A stretch of DNA of 20,213 nucleotides. It comes from Chloroflexota bacterium (GTDB lineage: Bacteria > Chloroflexota > Anaerolineae > UBA1429). Positions 13,536 to 20,213 of this stretch are shown in pieces. A program made the position numbers and the translations under genes. The stretch spans positions 1 through 20,213 of the forward strand of contig JAAZBY010000094.1 of the NCBI GenBank assembly GCA_012513595.1, in the 5' to 3' direction. A model generated the notes under the pieces. The model was not told where the DNA came from and ran no database searches. It saw only the letters and a program-made list of their open reading frames with translations. The stretch's first letter is position 1, and every line of letters begins with the position of its first letter.

Positions 13536-14585
13536 ATGGATCCGCTCTTTGGCATGAGCCTGGGGAACATCCCGCTCTTATCCACTGCCGTCACCCGTTC
13601 CGTCTCGGCCGAGAACCCGCACGGCGAACGGGCCGGCGGCGCGCGGGAGGTGCCCGCGGAGGGAAGCCCCTCCTCGCTCCTCGGCAAGGGCTGGAAGGTG
13701 CGCCCCTGCATCACGCTGGAGCCGGGCAGCCTCACCACCCTGGCTGACGTCGAGGGGCCCGGCGTGATCCAGCATATCTGGATCACCGTGAACCCCAAGG
13801 CCTACCGCTCCTGCATCCTGCGCATGTACTGGGATGGCGAAGAGACCCCCTCGGTGGAGGTGCCGCTGGGCGACTTTTTCGTCAACCTCCATGGCCTGCG
13901 CTACAACGTCACCTCATTGCCCATCGCCGTGAACCCCTCGGGAGGGTTCAACTCCTACTGGCCGCTCCCCTTTGCCAAGAGGGCCCGCATCACGATCGAG
14001 AACCAGTACTGGGAGGCGATCTCTGGGTTCTTTTACCAGATCACCTATGCCCTCGGGGAGGTGCCGGCGGGGGCGGGGCGCTTTCACGCCCAGTGGCGCC
14101 GCAGCATGACCACGCGCGAGTACCCCGAGCATGTCATCCTCGACGGCGTGCGCGGCCAGGGGCACTATGTCGGCACGGTGCTGGGCTGGAACCAGTTCTC
14201 CAACGGCTGGTGGGGCGAGGGCGAGGTCAAGTTCTACCTGGACGGGGACGGTGAGTACCCCACCATCTGCGGCACCGGCACCGAGGACTATTTCGGCGGG
14301 GCCTGGGGCTTCGGTGAGACCTTCTCGACCCCCTTCCTCGGCTATCCGCTCTGGGTCCAGAAAGAGGGCGAGGTGCCCCGCCACGGGCTCTACCGCTGGC
14401 ACGTGATGGACCCGATCCGCTTCCAACAGGACCTGCGGGTGACCGTGCAGGCCCTCGGCTGGTGGTTGAACCACAAGTTCGAGCCGCTGACCGACGATAT
14501 CTGCTCGGTGGCCTACTGGTACCAGGGCGAGCCGCACGCGCCCTTCCCCGCTCTGGCGGACCTGGCCGGCCGCTGGGTGCGCTGA
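13536..14585 (+). CDS. DUF2961 / GH172-family protein
   Basis: 349 residues, ATG 13536 with GGAGG 7 bp upstream. The sequence fits DUF2961, now glycoside hydrolase family 172: GPGVIQHIWITV, SVEVPLGDFF, NPSGGFNSYWPLPF, the acidic WWGEGEVKFYLDGDGEYP, and CGTGTEDYFGGAWGF. The conserved glutamates in the last two motifs (E228/E230 and E250) are the likely catalytic pair. Characterised GH172 enzymes act on D-fructofuranosyl or D-arabinofuranosyl linkages. No signal peptide is evident, so it may act inside the cell or as a multimer released otherwise. It has its own promoter and is followed by a hairpin and a GT2 gene. The substrate cannot be assigned. Confidence 0.92.
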   Translation: MDPLFGMSLGNIPLLSTAVTRSVSAENPHGERAGGAREVPAEGSPSSLLGKGWKVRPCITLEPGSLTTLADVEGPGVIQHIWITVNPKAYRSCILRMYWDGEETPSVEVPLGDFFVNLHGLRYNVTSLPIAVNPSGGFNSYWPLPFAKRARITIENQYWEAISGFFYQITYALGEVPAGAGRFHAQWRRSMTTREYPEHVILDGVRGQGHYVGTVLGWNQFSNGWWGEGEVKFYLDGDGEYPTICGTGTEDYFGGAWGFGETFSTPFLGYPLWVQKEGEVPRHGLYRWHVMDPIRFQQDLRVTVQALGWWLNHKFEPLTDDICSVAYWYQGEPHAPFPALADLAGRWVR

Positions 14586-14622
14586 CGGGCCACCGGGCCT
14601 CGGGCCACAGCCAACGGCAAAC

Positions 14623-14652
14623 GGCGTCCCGCCCCCTGCGGGGCGGGACGCC
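14623..14652 (+). terminator. GC-rich 13-bp hairpin after the GH172 gene, no T tract
   Basis: A perfect 13-bp stem, GGCGTCCCGCCCC (14623-14635) with its complement (14640-14652), encloses a CTGC loop. It lies 38 bp after the GH172 stop and 26 bp before the GT2 start. No T run follows on the plus strand; the left flank AAAC would give a short T run only on the minus strand. It may attenuate or mark the mRNA end. Confidence 0.55.
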
Positions 14653-14678
14653 TGACGAGTACACGAGGTGCCCCTGCA

Positions 14679-15425
14679 TTGGAAACCGTTCGACCGCTGA
14701 TCGTCCTCCCCACCTACAACGAGGCGGAGAACCTGCCCGCCATCGTCGGCGAGGTGCTGGCCCTGCCGGAGCGTTTTGACGTCCTGGTGATCGACGACAA
14801 CTCGCCGGACGGCACCGGCGCCATTGCCGACGGCCTGGCTGCCGCGCACGACCAGGTACACGTCCTGCACCGCCCCGGCAAGCAGGGGCTGGGCACCGCC
14901 TACATCGCGGGGTTCCGCTGGGCGCTGGAGAGGGGCTACGGCTACGTCCTGGAGATGGACGCCGACTTTTCGCATCAGCCGCGCTACCTGCCCACCTTCT
15001 TGCAGGAGATCGCCGCGGCCGACCTGGTGCTCGGCTCGCGCTACGTGCCGGGCGGTGGCACCCGCAACTGGAGCTGGCTGCGCCGCTTTATCAGCGCGGG
15101 CGGCAACCATTTTGCGCGGGCCATGCTGGGCCTGACCACGCACGACTGCACCGGCGGCTTTCGCTGCTACCGCGCCTCGCTCCTCGCGCGGATCCCCTGG
15201 GAGGAGGTGCAGCTGCGGGGCTACGGGTTCCAGGTGGGGGCGGTGTACCACGCCGAACGGTTGGGGGCGCGGGTGCGCGAGTTCCCGATCATCTTTGAGG
15301 ACCGCCGCGTGGGGCAATCCAAGATGAGCCGGCGCATCGTCGCCGAAGCCTTTCTTTACGTAACGCGCACCGCCCTGCGCGACCGCCTGGGCCTCGGCCG
15401 CGGGCCGCGCGCCCGGCAGGCCTAG
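14679..15425 (+). CDS. GT2 glycosyltransferase, polyprenol-phosphate mannosyltransferase (DPM1)-like
   Basis: 248 residues, the size of soluble dolichol/polyprenol-phosphate mannosyltransferases. TTG start at 14679 with GAGGTG about 8 bp upstream. The GT-A fold is clear: PLIVLPTYNEAENL, LVIDDNSPDGTGAIAD, LHRPGKQGLGTAYIAGF, and the metal/nucleotide-sugar motif EMDADFSH. Acceptor-side motifs LGSRYVPGGGTRNWS, DCTGGFRCY and the C-terminal FEDRRVGQSKMS are typical of DPM1. It should move a sugar, often mannose, from a nucleotide sugar to a polyprenyl phosphate at the inner face of the membrane. There is no C-terminal membrane pair as in the long GT2 forms. It may supply the O-antigen/glycosylation machinery, but no partner gene is adjacent. 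Confidence 0.92.
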   Translation: METVRPLIVLPTYNEAENLPAIVGEVLALPERFDVLVIDDNSPDGTGAIADGLAAAHDQVHVLHRPGKQGLGTAYIAGFRWALERGYGYVLEMDADFSHQPRYLPTFLQEIAAADLVLGSRYVPGGGTRNWSWLRRFISAGGNHFARAMLGLTTHDCTGGFRCYRASLLARIPWEEVQLRGYGFQVGAVYHAERLGARVREFPIIFEDRRVGQSKMSRRIVAEAFLYVTRTALRDRLGLGRGPRARQA

Positions 15426-15450
15426 GCGCGGCGGGCCGGGCCAACGCAAA

Positions 15451-15489
15451 CGCCGCCACCCCCGCGGGGGTGGCGGCGTCTTGTGTCTG
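15451..15489 (+). terminator. Bidirectional terminator between GT2 and glycosidase-like genes
   Basis: A perfect 13-bp inverted repeat, CGCCGCCACCCCC (15451-15463) with its complement (15466-15478), is separated by GC. It is followed on the plus strand by TCTTGTGTCTGT and on the minus strand by TTTGCGTTG. It lies 25 bp from each gene end, so it should stop both convergent transcripts. Confidence 0.8.
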
Positions 15490-15503
15490 TCGCCGAGTAG
15501 GGC

Positions 15504-16943
15504 CTACTTACTGAGGGCCAGGTAGCTGAGTTCGGGCAGGATATCGGTCAAGTCGTAGGTGGCCCACTCCCCGTCCGCGTCGCCGGCGTTGAAAATCGCA
15601 AAGCCGAGCACATAGGGGTCGCGACGCAGTTCGTCGTCATACCAGGAGAGCTGCTCGAGGTACGCAAGGGTCGCCGATTCGGTGTTGCCGCCCGGGCGGG
15701 AGGTGATGAGCGCGTCGCGCCAGCCGCCCATGGTGATCCCCTGCTTGGCCAGGACGCCGCCGTCGATGCCCGCCTCGGTGATGATCAGGGGGATGACCAG
15801 GTCGTGCGCCCGCAGGTAATGGTCGTACCAGATGCGGTAGCGCAGGGTCAGCGCGCCGTACTGGTCATCCGGCGGGACGCCCGGCACCCCGGCGCCGATC
15901 CCATCGCGCATGGTAGGGGCGGAATACTCGTGGAGCGCCAGCACCCCGCCGTTCTCGAGGGCCACGGCGATGGCGTCGATGAAGGGCTCGAACTCGTCCG
16001 GCTCCGGAGAGCCCACGGAAAAGTTCCCGATAGCCACCTTCTTGCCCAGGGTGGCCATCTGCTGCGCGCGCTCGGCCTCAAAGGCCGCGAACCAGGTCAT
16101 CTCGGCGCGGCCGTCGATGCCCGGCTCGTTCCAGCCCAGCCAAAAGTCGACCTGCGGGTTGGCCAGATAGGTGGCGCGTCGCTCCGCCACAAAGGCGCGG
16201 GCCCGCTCCACGGGGTCACCGGTCATGGCCTGGTCCGCCTCGAGCAGGCGGGCCACGGTGATGGTCCCGGGGGAGGCGGCCTTGATGGCCGTCAGGAGGC
16301 CGAAATCCTCGACCGAGACGACCACGGCCGGCTGGGCCTGCCGCACAAAGTCCATAATGGCCGGCGAGGAGTTCCTCGTCACGTGCAGGCCAACCTTGCT
16401 GGGGCCCTCGGGTGCGTCAAGCGTCAGCGGCGGCAGGGCGAGATAGTCGGCCATAGCGGGGCTGATCGGCACGAACCACACGGTGGTGGCCCCGGGGGCG
16501 CTGCAGTCCATCAGGATGGTGCCCAGGCCGTCGGCGACCGAGATCTCTAGCTGATGGCAGGCCTCCGCGAGGGGAGCGCCGGGCACCGTGATCACGGTGC
16601 TGACGGAGCGCCCCGGCTCCAGCGTGCGCGGGAACCACTGGGCCGTCTGCTCGGGCACGGCCGGGTCAGGCGGGAAGTAGCGATCCAGGAGGCGCAGCGA
16701 GCGGATGGGCCAGGGCGTCTCGTTCAGGACGGTGAGCACGTAGCGATAGCGCGCGCCGGCCAGCGAGGTGGCTTGCACCAGGAGGCCACTGTCGGAGGGA
16801 GCCTCTGGCAGGGGGCCGCTCAGGAGCACCTCGCCCTCGATGACGCGGGGGTCGCGATCGTCGGCATGGGCCAGCGGCGCGATGACCATGAGCATCAGCG
16901 CGATCAGGGCGAGGACGCGCAGTCGCTTGGCGTCGCGATGCAT
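15504..16943 (-). CDS. Secreted glycoside hydrolase-like TIM-barrel protein
   Basis: 479 residues from the ATG at 16941-16943, which has AGGA about 8 bp upstream and gives a clean signal peptide (KRLR, then ALIALMLMVIAPLAHA). ATG 16958 and GTG 17003 in the same frame are less likely. Residues about 35-185 form an immunoglobulin-like or beta-rich domain. The rest looks like a (beta/alpha)8 glycosidase of the GH-A clan type: GWNEPGID with E273 as acid/base candidate, VLALHEYSAPTM, and LIITEAGIDGG with E390 as nucleophile candidate. The protein ends with WATYDLTDILPELSYLAL. I cannot name the family or substrate. It is transcribed from a strong promoter at 17039-17067 and ends at a terminator shared with the GT2 gene. 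Confidence 0.75.
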   Translation of the reverse strand: MHRDAKRLRVLALIALMLMVIAPLAHADDRDPRVIEGEVLLSGPLPEAPSDSGLLVQATSLAGARYRYVLTVLNETPWPIRSLRLLDRYFPPDPAVPEQTAQWFPRTLEPGRSVSTVITVPGAPLAEACHQLEISVADGLGTILMDCSAPGATTVWFVPISPAMADYLALPPLTLDAPEGPSKVGLHVTRNSSPAIMDFVRQAQPAVVVSVEDFGLLTAIKAASPGTITVARLLEADQAMTGDPVERARAFVAERRATYLANPQVDFWLGWNEPGIDGRAEMTWFAAFEAERAQQMATLGKKVAIGNFSVGSPEPDEFEPFIDAIAVALENGGVLALHEYSAPTMRDGIGAGVPGVPPDDQYGALTLRYRIWYDHYLRAHDLVIPLIITEAGIDGGVLAKQGITMGGWRDALITSRPGGNTESATLAYLEQLSWYDDELRRDPYVLGFAIFNAGDADGEWATYDLTDILPELSYLALSK

Positions 16944-17038
16944 AGGCCGTCCTGTCATTGGGATGGTACCGGCCGGCCGCCAGGCCCTGGGCCAGGTGCG
17001 CACGGCGGGAGTGGGTGGATGGCGTTATGTACGGCCCC

Positions 17039-17067
17039 ATTATAGCGCGTTTCATGCGCAGGGCCAA
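17039..17067 (-). promoter_or_regulatory. Predicted strong promoter for the secreted glycosidase-like gene
   Basis: On the minus strand TTGGCC (complement of 17062-17067) and a perfect TATAAT (complement of 17039-17044) are 17 bp apart. Transcription would start near 17032, giving about 90 nt of leader before the ATG at 16943. Confidence 0.75.
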
Positions 17068-17172
17068 CGAACAGGCGTGAATTCGCAGTAAAAGCGAAAA
17101 GAAGGCCTGCCCGGCTGCGGCAGACCCGCCTCCCAGGGGTGACGGCGAGGCCAGGGGGAGTGCTCGTGGCTG

Positions 17173-17202
17173 TTGACGCTCGGCGGCGGCGAAACCTATA
17201 AT
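17173..17202 (+). promoter_or_regulatory. Predicted strong promoter for the CHAT-AAA gene
   Basis: TTGACG (17173-17178) and a perfect TATAAT (17197-17202) are 18 bp apart, matching the consensus at eleven of twelve positions. Transcription would start near 17209, about 53 nt before the ATG at 17262. Confidence 0.78.
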
Positions 17203-17261
17203 GCGGGCAGACTCCGCGCCCCGCCGGCGCACCACGCAGTACCCTCTGGAGCACAACGGCC

Positions 17262-19997
17262 ATGGACTATATCAGTTTTGATCTGCGCCTCGGCGAGTGG
17301 AACCCCCAGACGCGCGAGGGGATCGCCGAGGTGTTGCAGTCCCCGGCCGGGGAGGGCGCCCGCTACGCCTTCCGCCTCGACGTCGATATCGACGCCGTGG
17401 CGTCGCTCACCTCCATGTCGGAGGAGATGGCCACCCGCCTGGGCCGCCGCATGGCGGTCAGCATCTTTTCGCAGCAGAGCCTCACGCTGTGGTACGAATC
17501 GTACCAGGTGGCCCGCGAACGCAGCCGGGGCCTGCGGCTGAGGCTGCACATCGACTCCTGGGAGCTCTCGCGGCTGCCCTGGGAGGTCCTGTACGACTCG
17601 CGCCGCGGCGAGTTCTTTGTCTTCGACCCGTTGGTGTCGGTGGTGCGCTACATGCGCCTCTACTCGCCGCCGCCCCCCCTGCGCCACGGCGCTCGGCTGA
17701 AGGTGCTGGCCGTCTCGGCCTCTCCGCGTGAGGAGGCCCAGCTCGACTGGCGCCGCGAGTTCACCGTCCTGCGTGAGGCGGTGGCCGGCCTCTCGGCTGA
17801 GCAGCAGCTCTCTATGGTGTTCGTGGAGCACGTCACCCAAGACCGGTTGCACGGCGCCCTGGTCGAGCACGCGCCCGACGTGGTGCACTATGTGGGCCAC
17901 GCCGGCTATGACCGCAACCTGAACTGCGGCCTGCTGCTTCTCGAGGACGGCCAGGGCGGCATGGCGCCGCTGGCAGCCCCCGACGCGGCGCGCATGTTGC
18001 GCCGTTACGGCGTGAACCTGGTCGTCCTGAACGCCTGTGAGACGGCGCAGGGCGCCTGGGCGGGCCTTGGCCCGGCGCTGGTGCGCCGCGAGGTGCCGGC
18101 CGTGGTGGCCATGCAGTGGCCCGTCGAGGATCGCGCGGCCATCCGCTTCAGTGAGTACTTTTACTCCGCCCTGGCCCAGGGGCGCACCATCGACGAGTGC
18201 GTGGCCCAGGGGCGCATGGGGGCCAGCGCCACCGGCACCGATCCCCTTTCCTGGGGCGCGCCGGTGCTGTTTCTCCGTTCGGCCAGCGGCCGGCTCTGGT
18301 CCGTCAGCGAGGTGGGGGCGCCGGCGCCGGCCAAGCTGCCCGCCACCGCCAAAGGGCCGGCCGGGGCCCGGCCGGCCCCGTCAGCGCCCGTCGGGGGCGC
18401 CCAGGGTGACCTGTTCAAGACGCGCGGCCCCCTCCTGGCCTCGGCCGACGCGGAGCTCATCGTCGACCGGCCCGAGCTGCGCCGCGCCCTGCGCCTGGCG
18501 CTGCAGCCCTCCGTCACCCAGTACGTCGCCGTGCTCTCCGCGCGGCAGATGGGCAAGACGACGCTGCTCTTTCGCCTGATGGACCTCCTTGGCGAGACCT
18601 ATCCCTGCGTCTTCATCGACCTGTCGGTGTTGCGCGGGCAACCGCCGGCCGATTGCTACCGGCTGGTGGCCTCTCGCGTGGTGGAGGCGCTGCGCGGCGC
18701 CCCCGGAGGAGACGCGCTGGCAGGCGTGAACGGGCGCGTGAGCAGTGCGGTGGGCTTTGCCGAGTTCCTCTCACACTTGGCGCGCACCCTGAGCGTGCCG
18801 CGCATCCTGATCTTGCTGGATGAGGTCGGCGCGCTGAGCCCCGAGGCTTCGGACTCCTTTTTCAACACCTTGCGCACCATCTTTACCCAGGGGCGCGGCC
18901 CGCGCCCGGAACTGGCCAAGTACCTCTTTGTGTTCTCCGGCGCGGTCGACCTCTACGGCCTGACCTATGGCACCAACTCACCCCTGAACATCTGTGAGAA
19001 GGTCTACCTGCAGGACCTGGCCGAGGAGGACGTGGCGCGGCTGGTGGGCCTGTTCCGCAAGCTGGGTGTTACGGTGCCCAAAGAGGCCCCTGGGCGCATC
19101 TACGCCCTGACGGGCGGGCACCCCTACCTGACCATGCGCATGTGCGCCCTGCTCGAGCACGCCCACGCCAAGCGCCTGGGGGCGGAGCAGATCGAGGCCG
19201 CCGCCGAGGAGATCCTTGTCGAGGATGACAACATCCACCACCTGATCCGTGAGCTCGAGCGGCTGCCGCTGGCCCGCCAGCGCCTGCGCGACATCCTGCT
19301 GGCCGGGCAGCAGATCCCCTTCAGCCGCAATGACCCGGTGCTCGCCTCGCTGGAGATGATCGGTGCGCTCAAGCCGACGCAGCCCTGCCAGGTGCGCAAT
19401 CTTCTGTATGAGCGCGCCCTGCGCCCCTACCTCGAACAGCACGTTCCGGCGGAGCGCGCCGCCGCCGCCGACCAGGGCGCCCCGGGCGAGGACCCCTATG
19501 CCCCGCTCTTGGGCCTGCGGCAGGCGGCGCTGGGGGCGGGGGGCGTCTACTCGCGCGGCCAGGCCTGGGAGGCCTTCGCCGTGGCCCTCTTTGGCCTGGT
19601 GCCGGCCTTTTCCGCCTACTCGGGGGTGACCACCGATGCCGGCCGTCTGGGGGTGCTCCTGGCCATCGACGGCCAGCGGGAGGGCGGCGCCTACTGGGGT
19701 GCCTGGGACCCGGCCGTGCTCGTCGAGCCGGTCGACGTGCACGCGGCGACGCCCCGCCGCGTGGTGGCCGAGGCGCTGGGCAAGCTGGGGGCGCATGGCC
19801 TGCGCATGGCCTTCCTGGTGACCTCCTCGGGCGAGCGGCAGGGCTCCGACCGGCCGGAGCGCCTAGCGGGGGTGCGCGGCGACCGCTGCCTAGTGGCCCT
19901 CGACGACGCGGAGATCGTGCGGCTCATCCAGGAGCGGGGCGATCTGGACGTTCTGCTGCGCCGTAAAGTGCTCGAGGCGCGCCTCCGCCGGCTGTAG
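17262..19997 (+). CDS. CHAT protease-like and AAA-type ATPase fusion with nuclease-fold-like C-terminus
   Basis: 911 residues, ATG 17262 with GGAG 10 bp upstream. Residues 1-125 are a beta-rich region of unknown role containing SWELSRLPWEVLYD. Residues about 130-345 are a CHAT (caspase-like) peptidase domain: the His is H213 in HYVGHAGY and the Cys is C259 in VLNACETAQG. A Pro/Ala-rich linker (about 346-388) leads to an AAA-like NTPase (about 390-640) with Walker A SARQMGKTTLL (K432) and Walker B ILILLDEVGAL (D520-E521). A helical or winged-helix-like part follows to about 715. Residues about 750-911 resemble the PD-(D/E)xK restriction-endonuclease-like fold (SRGQAWEAFAVALFGL, VLVEPVDVHA, MAFLVTSSGE), but the usual ExK reads E822-P-V. 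CHAT-NTPase proteins are often linked to signalling, cell suicide or antiphage defence. The role here is inferred. It is a single gene with its own promoter. Confidence 0.85.
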   Translation: MDYISFDLRLGEWNPQTREGIAEVLQSPAGEGARYAFRLDVDIDAVASLTSMSEEMATRLGRRMAVSIFSQQSLTLWYESYQVARERSRGLRLRLHIDSWELSRLPWEVLYDSRRGEFFVFDPLVSVVRYMRLYSPPPPLRHGARLKVLAVSASPREEAQLDWRREFTVLREAVAGLSAEQQLSMVFVEHVTQDRLHGALVEHAPDVVHYVGHAGYDRNLNCGLLLLEDGQGGMAPLAAPDAARMLRRYGVNLVVLNACETAQGAWAGLGPALVRREVPAVVAMQWPVEDRAAIRFSEYFYSALAQGRTIDECVAQGRMGASATGTDPLSWGAPVLFLRSASGRLWSVSEVGAPAPAKLPATAKGPAGARPAPSAPVGGAQGDLFKTRGPLLASADAELIVDRPELRRALRLALQPSVTQYVAVLSARQMGKTTLLFRLMDLLGETYPCVFIDLSVLRGQPPADCYRLVASRVVEALRGAPGGDALAGVNGRVSSAVGFAEFLSHLARTLSVPRILILLDEVGALSPEASDSFFNTLRTIFTQGRGPRPELAKYLFVFSGAVDLYGLTYGTNSPLNICEKVYLQDLAEEDVARLVGLFRKLGVTVPKEAPGRIYALTGGHPYLTMRMCALLEHAHAKRLGAEQIEAAAEEILVEDDNIHHLIRELERLPLARQRLRDILLAGQQIPFSRNDPVLASLEMIGALKPTQPCQVRNLLYERALRPYLEQHVPAERAAAADQGAPGEDPYAPLLGLRQAALGAGGVYSRGQAWEAFAVALFGLVPAFSAYSGVTTDAGRLGVLLAIDGQREGGAYWGAWDPAVLVEPVDVHAATPRRVVAEALGKLGAHGLRMAFLVTSSGERQGSDRPERLAGVRGDRCLVALDDAEIVRLIQERGDLDVLLRRKVLEARLRRL

Positions 19998-20016
19998 CGG
20001 CGGCCGCCCCGGGCAC

Positions 20017-20044
20017 TTGACGCTAGCGCCCGAACGCTTATCCT
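20017..20044 (+). promoter_or_regulatory. Predicted promoter for the last gene, placing the start site at its ATG
   Basis: TTGACG (20017-20022) and TATCCT (20039-20044) are 16 bp apart. Transcription would start about 7 nt further, at or next to the A of the ATG at 20051, so the mRNA would be leaderless. No ribosome-binding site is visible before this ATG, which agrees. Confidence 0.55.
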
Positions 20045-20050
20045 CTACCC

Positions 20051-20213
20051 ATGGAACCTACCCAATACGCCCCGCCGCACGACACCGCTCCCTCGGCTCG
20101 CTCCAGACGATACACCCACTGGTTGGCCATACTCGTGGTGGCCCTGCTGCCCTTCCTGGCCTTTCGCGCCCTGTGGTGGCCGGTGGACGGCGGCCTGCAG
20201 TCCCTCAGCTATG
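20051..20213 (+). CDS. N-terminus of a membrane protein (3' end outside window)
   Basis: Only 54 residues are visible. A polar, Pro-rich N-terminus with SRRYTH is followed by one strongly hydrophobic segment (WLAILVVALLPFLAFRALWW) and then PVDGGLQSLSY. This looks like the positive-inside cytoplasmic tail plus first transmembrane helix of a multi-pass protein, or a signal anchor. The family cannot be told. The ATG has no ribosome-binding site and lies 6 nt after a -10-like element, suggesting leaderless translation. Confidence 0.65.
   Translation, partial: MEPTQYAPPHDTAPSARSRRYTHWLAILVVALLPFLAFRALWWPVDGGLQSLSY

Larger units (their letters stand above)
16944..17261. other. Divergent intergenic region (318 bp) between the glycosidase-like and CHAT genes
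   Basis: This stretch holds two opposed promoters (minus 17039-17067, plus 17173-17202), about 105 bp apart. Between them is a short inverted repeat TTCGC-N7-GCGAA at about 17081-17098 and AAAAGCGAAAAG. I find no conserved coding frame, tRNA or longer palindrome. The small repeat could be an operator, but support is weak. Confidence 0.5.

Noticed and set aside
13914..15449. Minus-strand open frame of 511 codons across the GH172 and GT2 genes
   Set aside because: It overlaps two conserved plus-strand genes and runs through the hairpins at 14623 and 15451. Its composition is typical of an antisense shadow.
16944..17003. GTG at 17003 as the start of the glycosidase-like protein
   Set aside because: It would place 20 extra residues with no signal-peptide character before a clean signal sequence that begins at ATG 16943.
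17081..17098. Short inverted repeat TTCGC-N7-GCGAA as an operator
   Set aside because: A 5-bp repeat is expected by chance in a region this size, and no second copy or regulator gene is visible.
1..20213. CRISPR arrays, tRNA or rRNA genes, insertion sequences and prophage genes
   Set aside because: I found no regularly spaced repeats, no cloverleaf-like sequences with CCA-type ends, no transposase or integrase motifs, and no terminal inverted repeats with target duplications.

Overview
The window is about 20 kb of GC-rich DNA (by eye about two thirds G+C or more). It is densely packed with protein genes on both strands, and I see no rRNA, tRNA, CRISPR array or insertion sequence. The gene mix suggests a bacterium with an anaerobic or microaerophilic life: a one-iron superoxide reductase, a small 2[4Fe-4S] ferredoxin, an Fe-S assembly operon, a UroD-family methyltransferase, and large secreted proteins with CHRD and PKD domains. 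An Anaerolineae-like member of the Chloroflexota would fit. That is an inference from gene content and style only; no marker gene is present.

Layout. (1) 2-658: 3' part of a sugar-phosphate isomerase/epimerase-type TIM-barrel gene, ending at a shared convergent terminator. (2) 725-1564 (-): M55 D-aminopeptidase (DppA-like). (3) 1707-5211 (+): a tight six-gene run of ferredoxin, cysteine-desulfurase-like protein, IscU-DUF59 fusion, TusA-like, DsrE-like and SagB-type nitroreductase. (4) 5414-6430 (+): DJ-1/PfpI protein and superoxide reductase, ending at a convergent terminator. (5) 6515-8837 (-): an O-antigen ligase/polymerase-like membrane protein and a TIM-barrel protein of unknown function. 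(6) 9007-13435 (+): UroD-family methyltransferase, then a 1125-residue secreted subtilase with CHRD and PKD domains. (7) 13536-15425 (+): a GH172 (DUF2961) protein and a polyprenol-phosphate mannosyltransferase-like GT2. (8) 15504-16943 (-): a secreted glycosidase-like protein. (9) 17262-19997 (+): a 911-residue CHAT protease-like/AAA ATPase protein with a nuclease-like C-terminus. (10) 20051-end: start of a membrane protein, probably leaderless.

The most striking point is in region 3. The NifS/IscS-like protein keeps its catalytic-loop cysteine (C326), but the invariant PLP lysine is valine (V207). The PLP-stacking histidine is aspartate (D105), the PLP-contacting glutamine is histidine (H184), and the phosphate-binding RSGT motif reads RGGV. 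It should not be a working PLP desulfurase. It is nevertheless encoded next to an apparently intact IscU scaffold fused to a DUF59/MIP18 domain, and next to two persulfide-carrier-type proteins (TusA, DsrE). This suggests an Fe-S or sulfur-trafficking module in which sulfur does not come from cysteine through this enzyme. The second notable item is the CHAT-AAA-(degenerate) restriction-endonuclease-like fusion at 17262, a defence- or cell-death-like architecture.

Regulation visible in the sequence: several good sigma-70-type promoters with -35 boxes of the type TTGRSS, four perfect GC-rich hairpin terminators (three between convergent genes), divergent promoter pairs at about 1623-1662 and 16944-17261, and a probable leaderless start at 20051.
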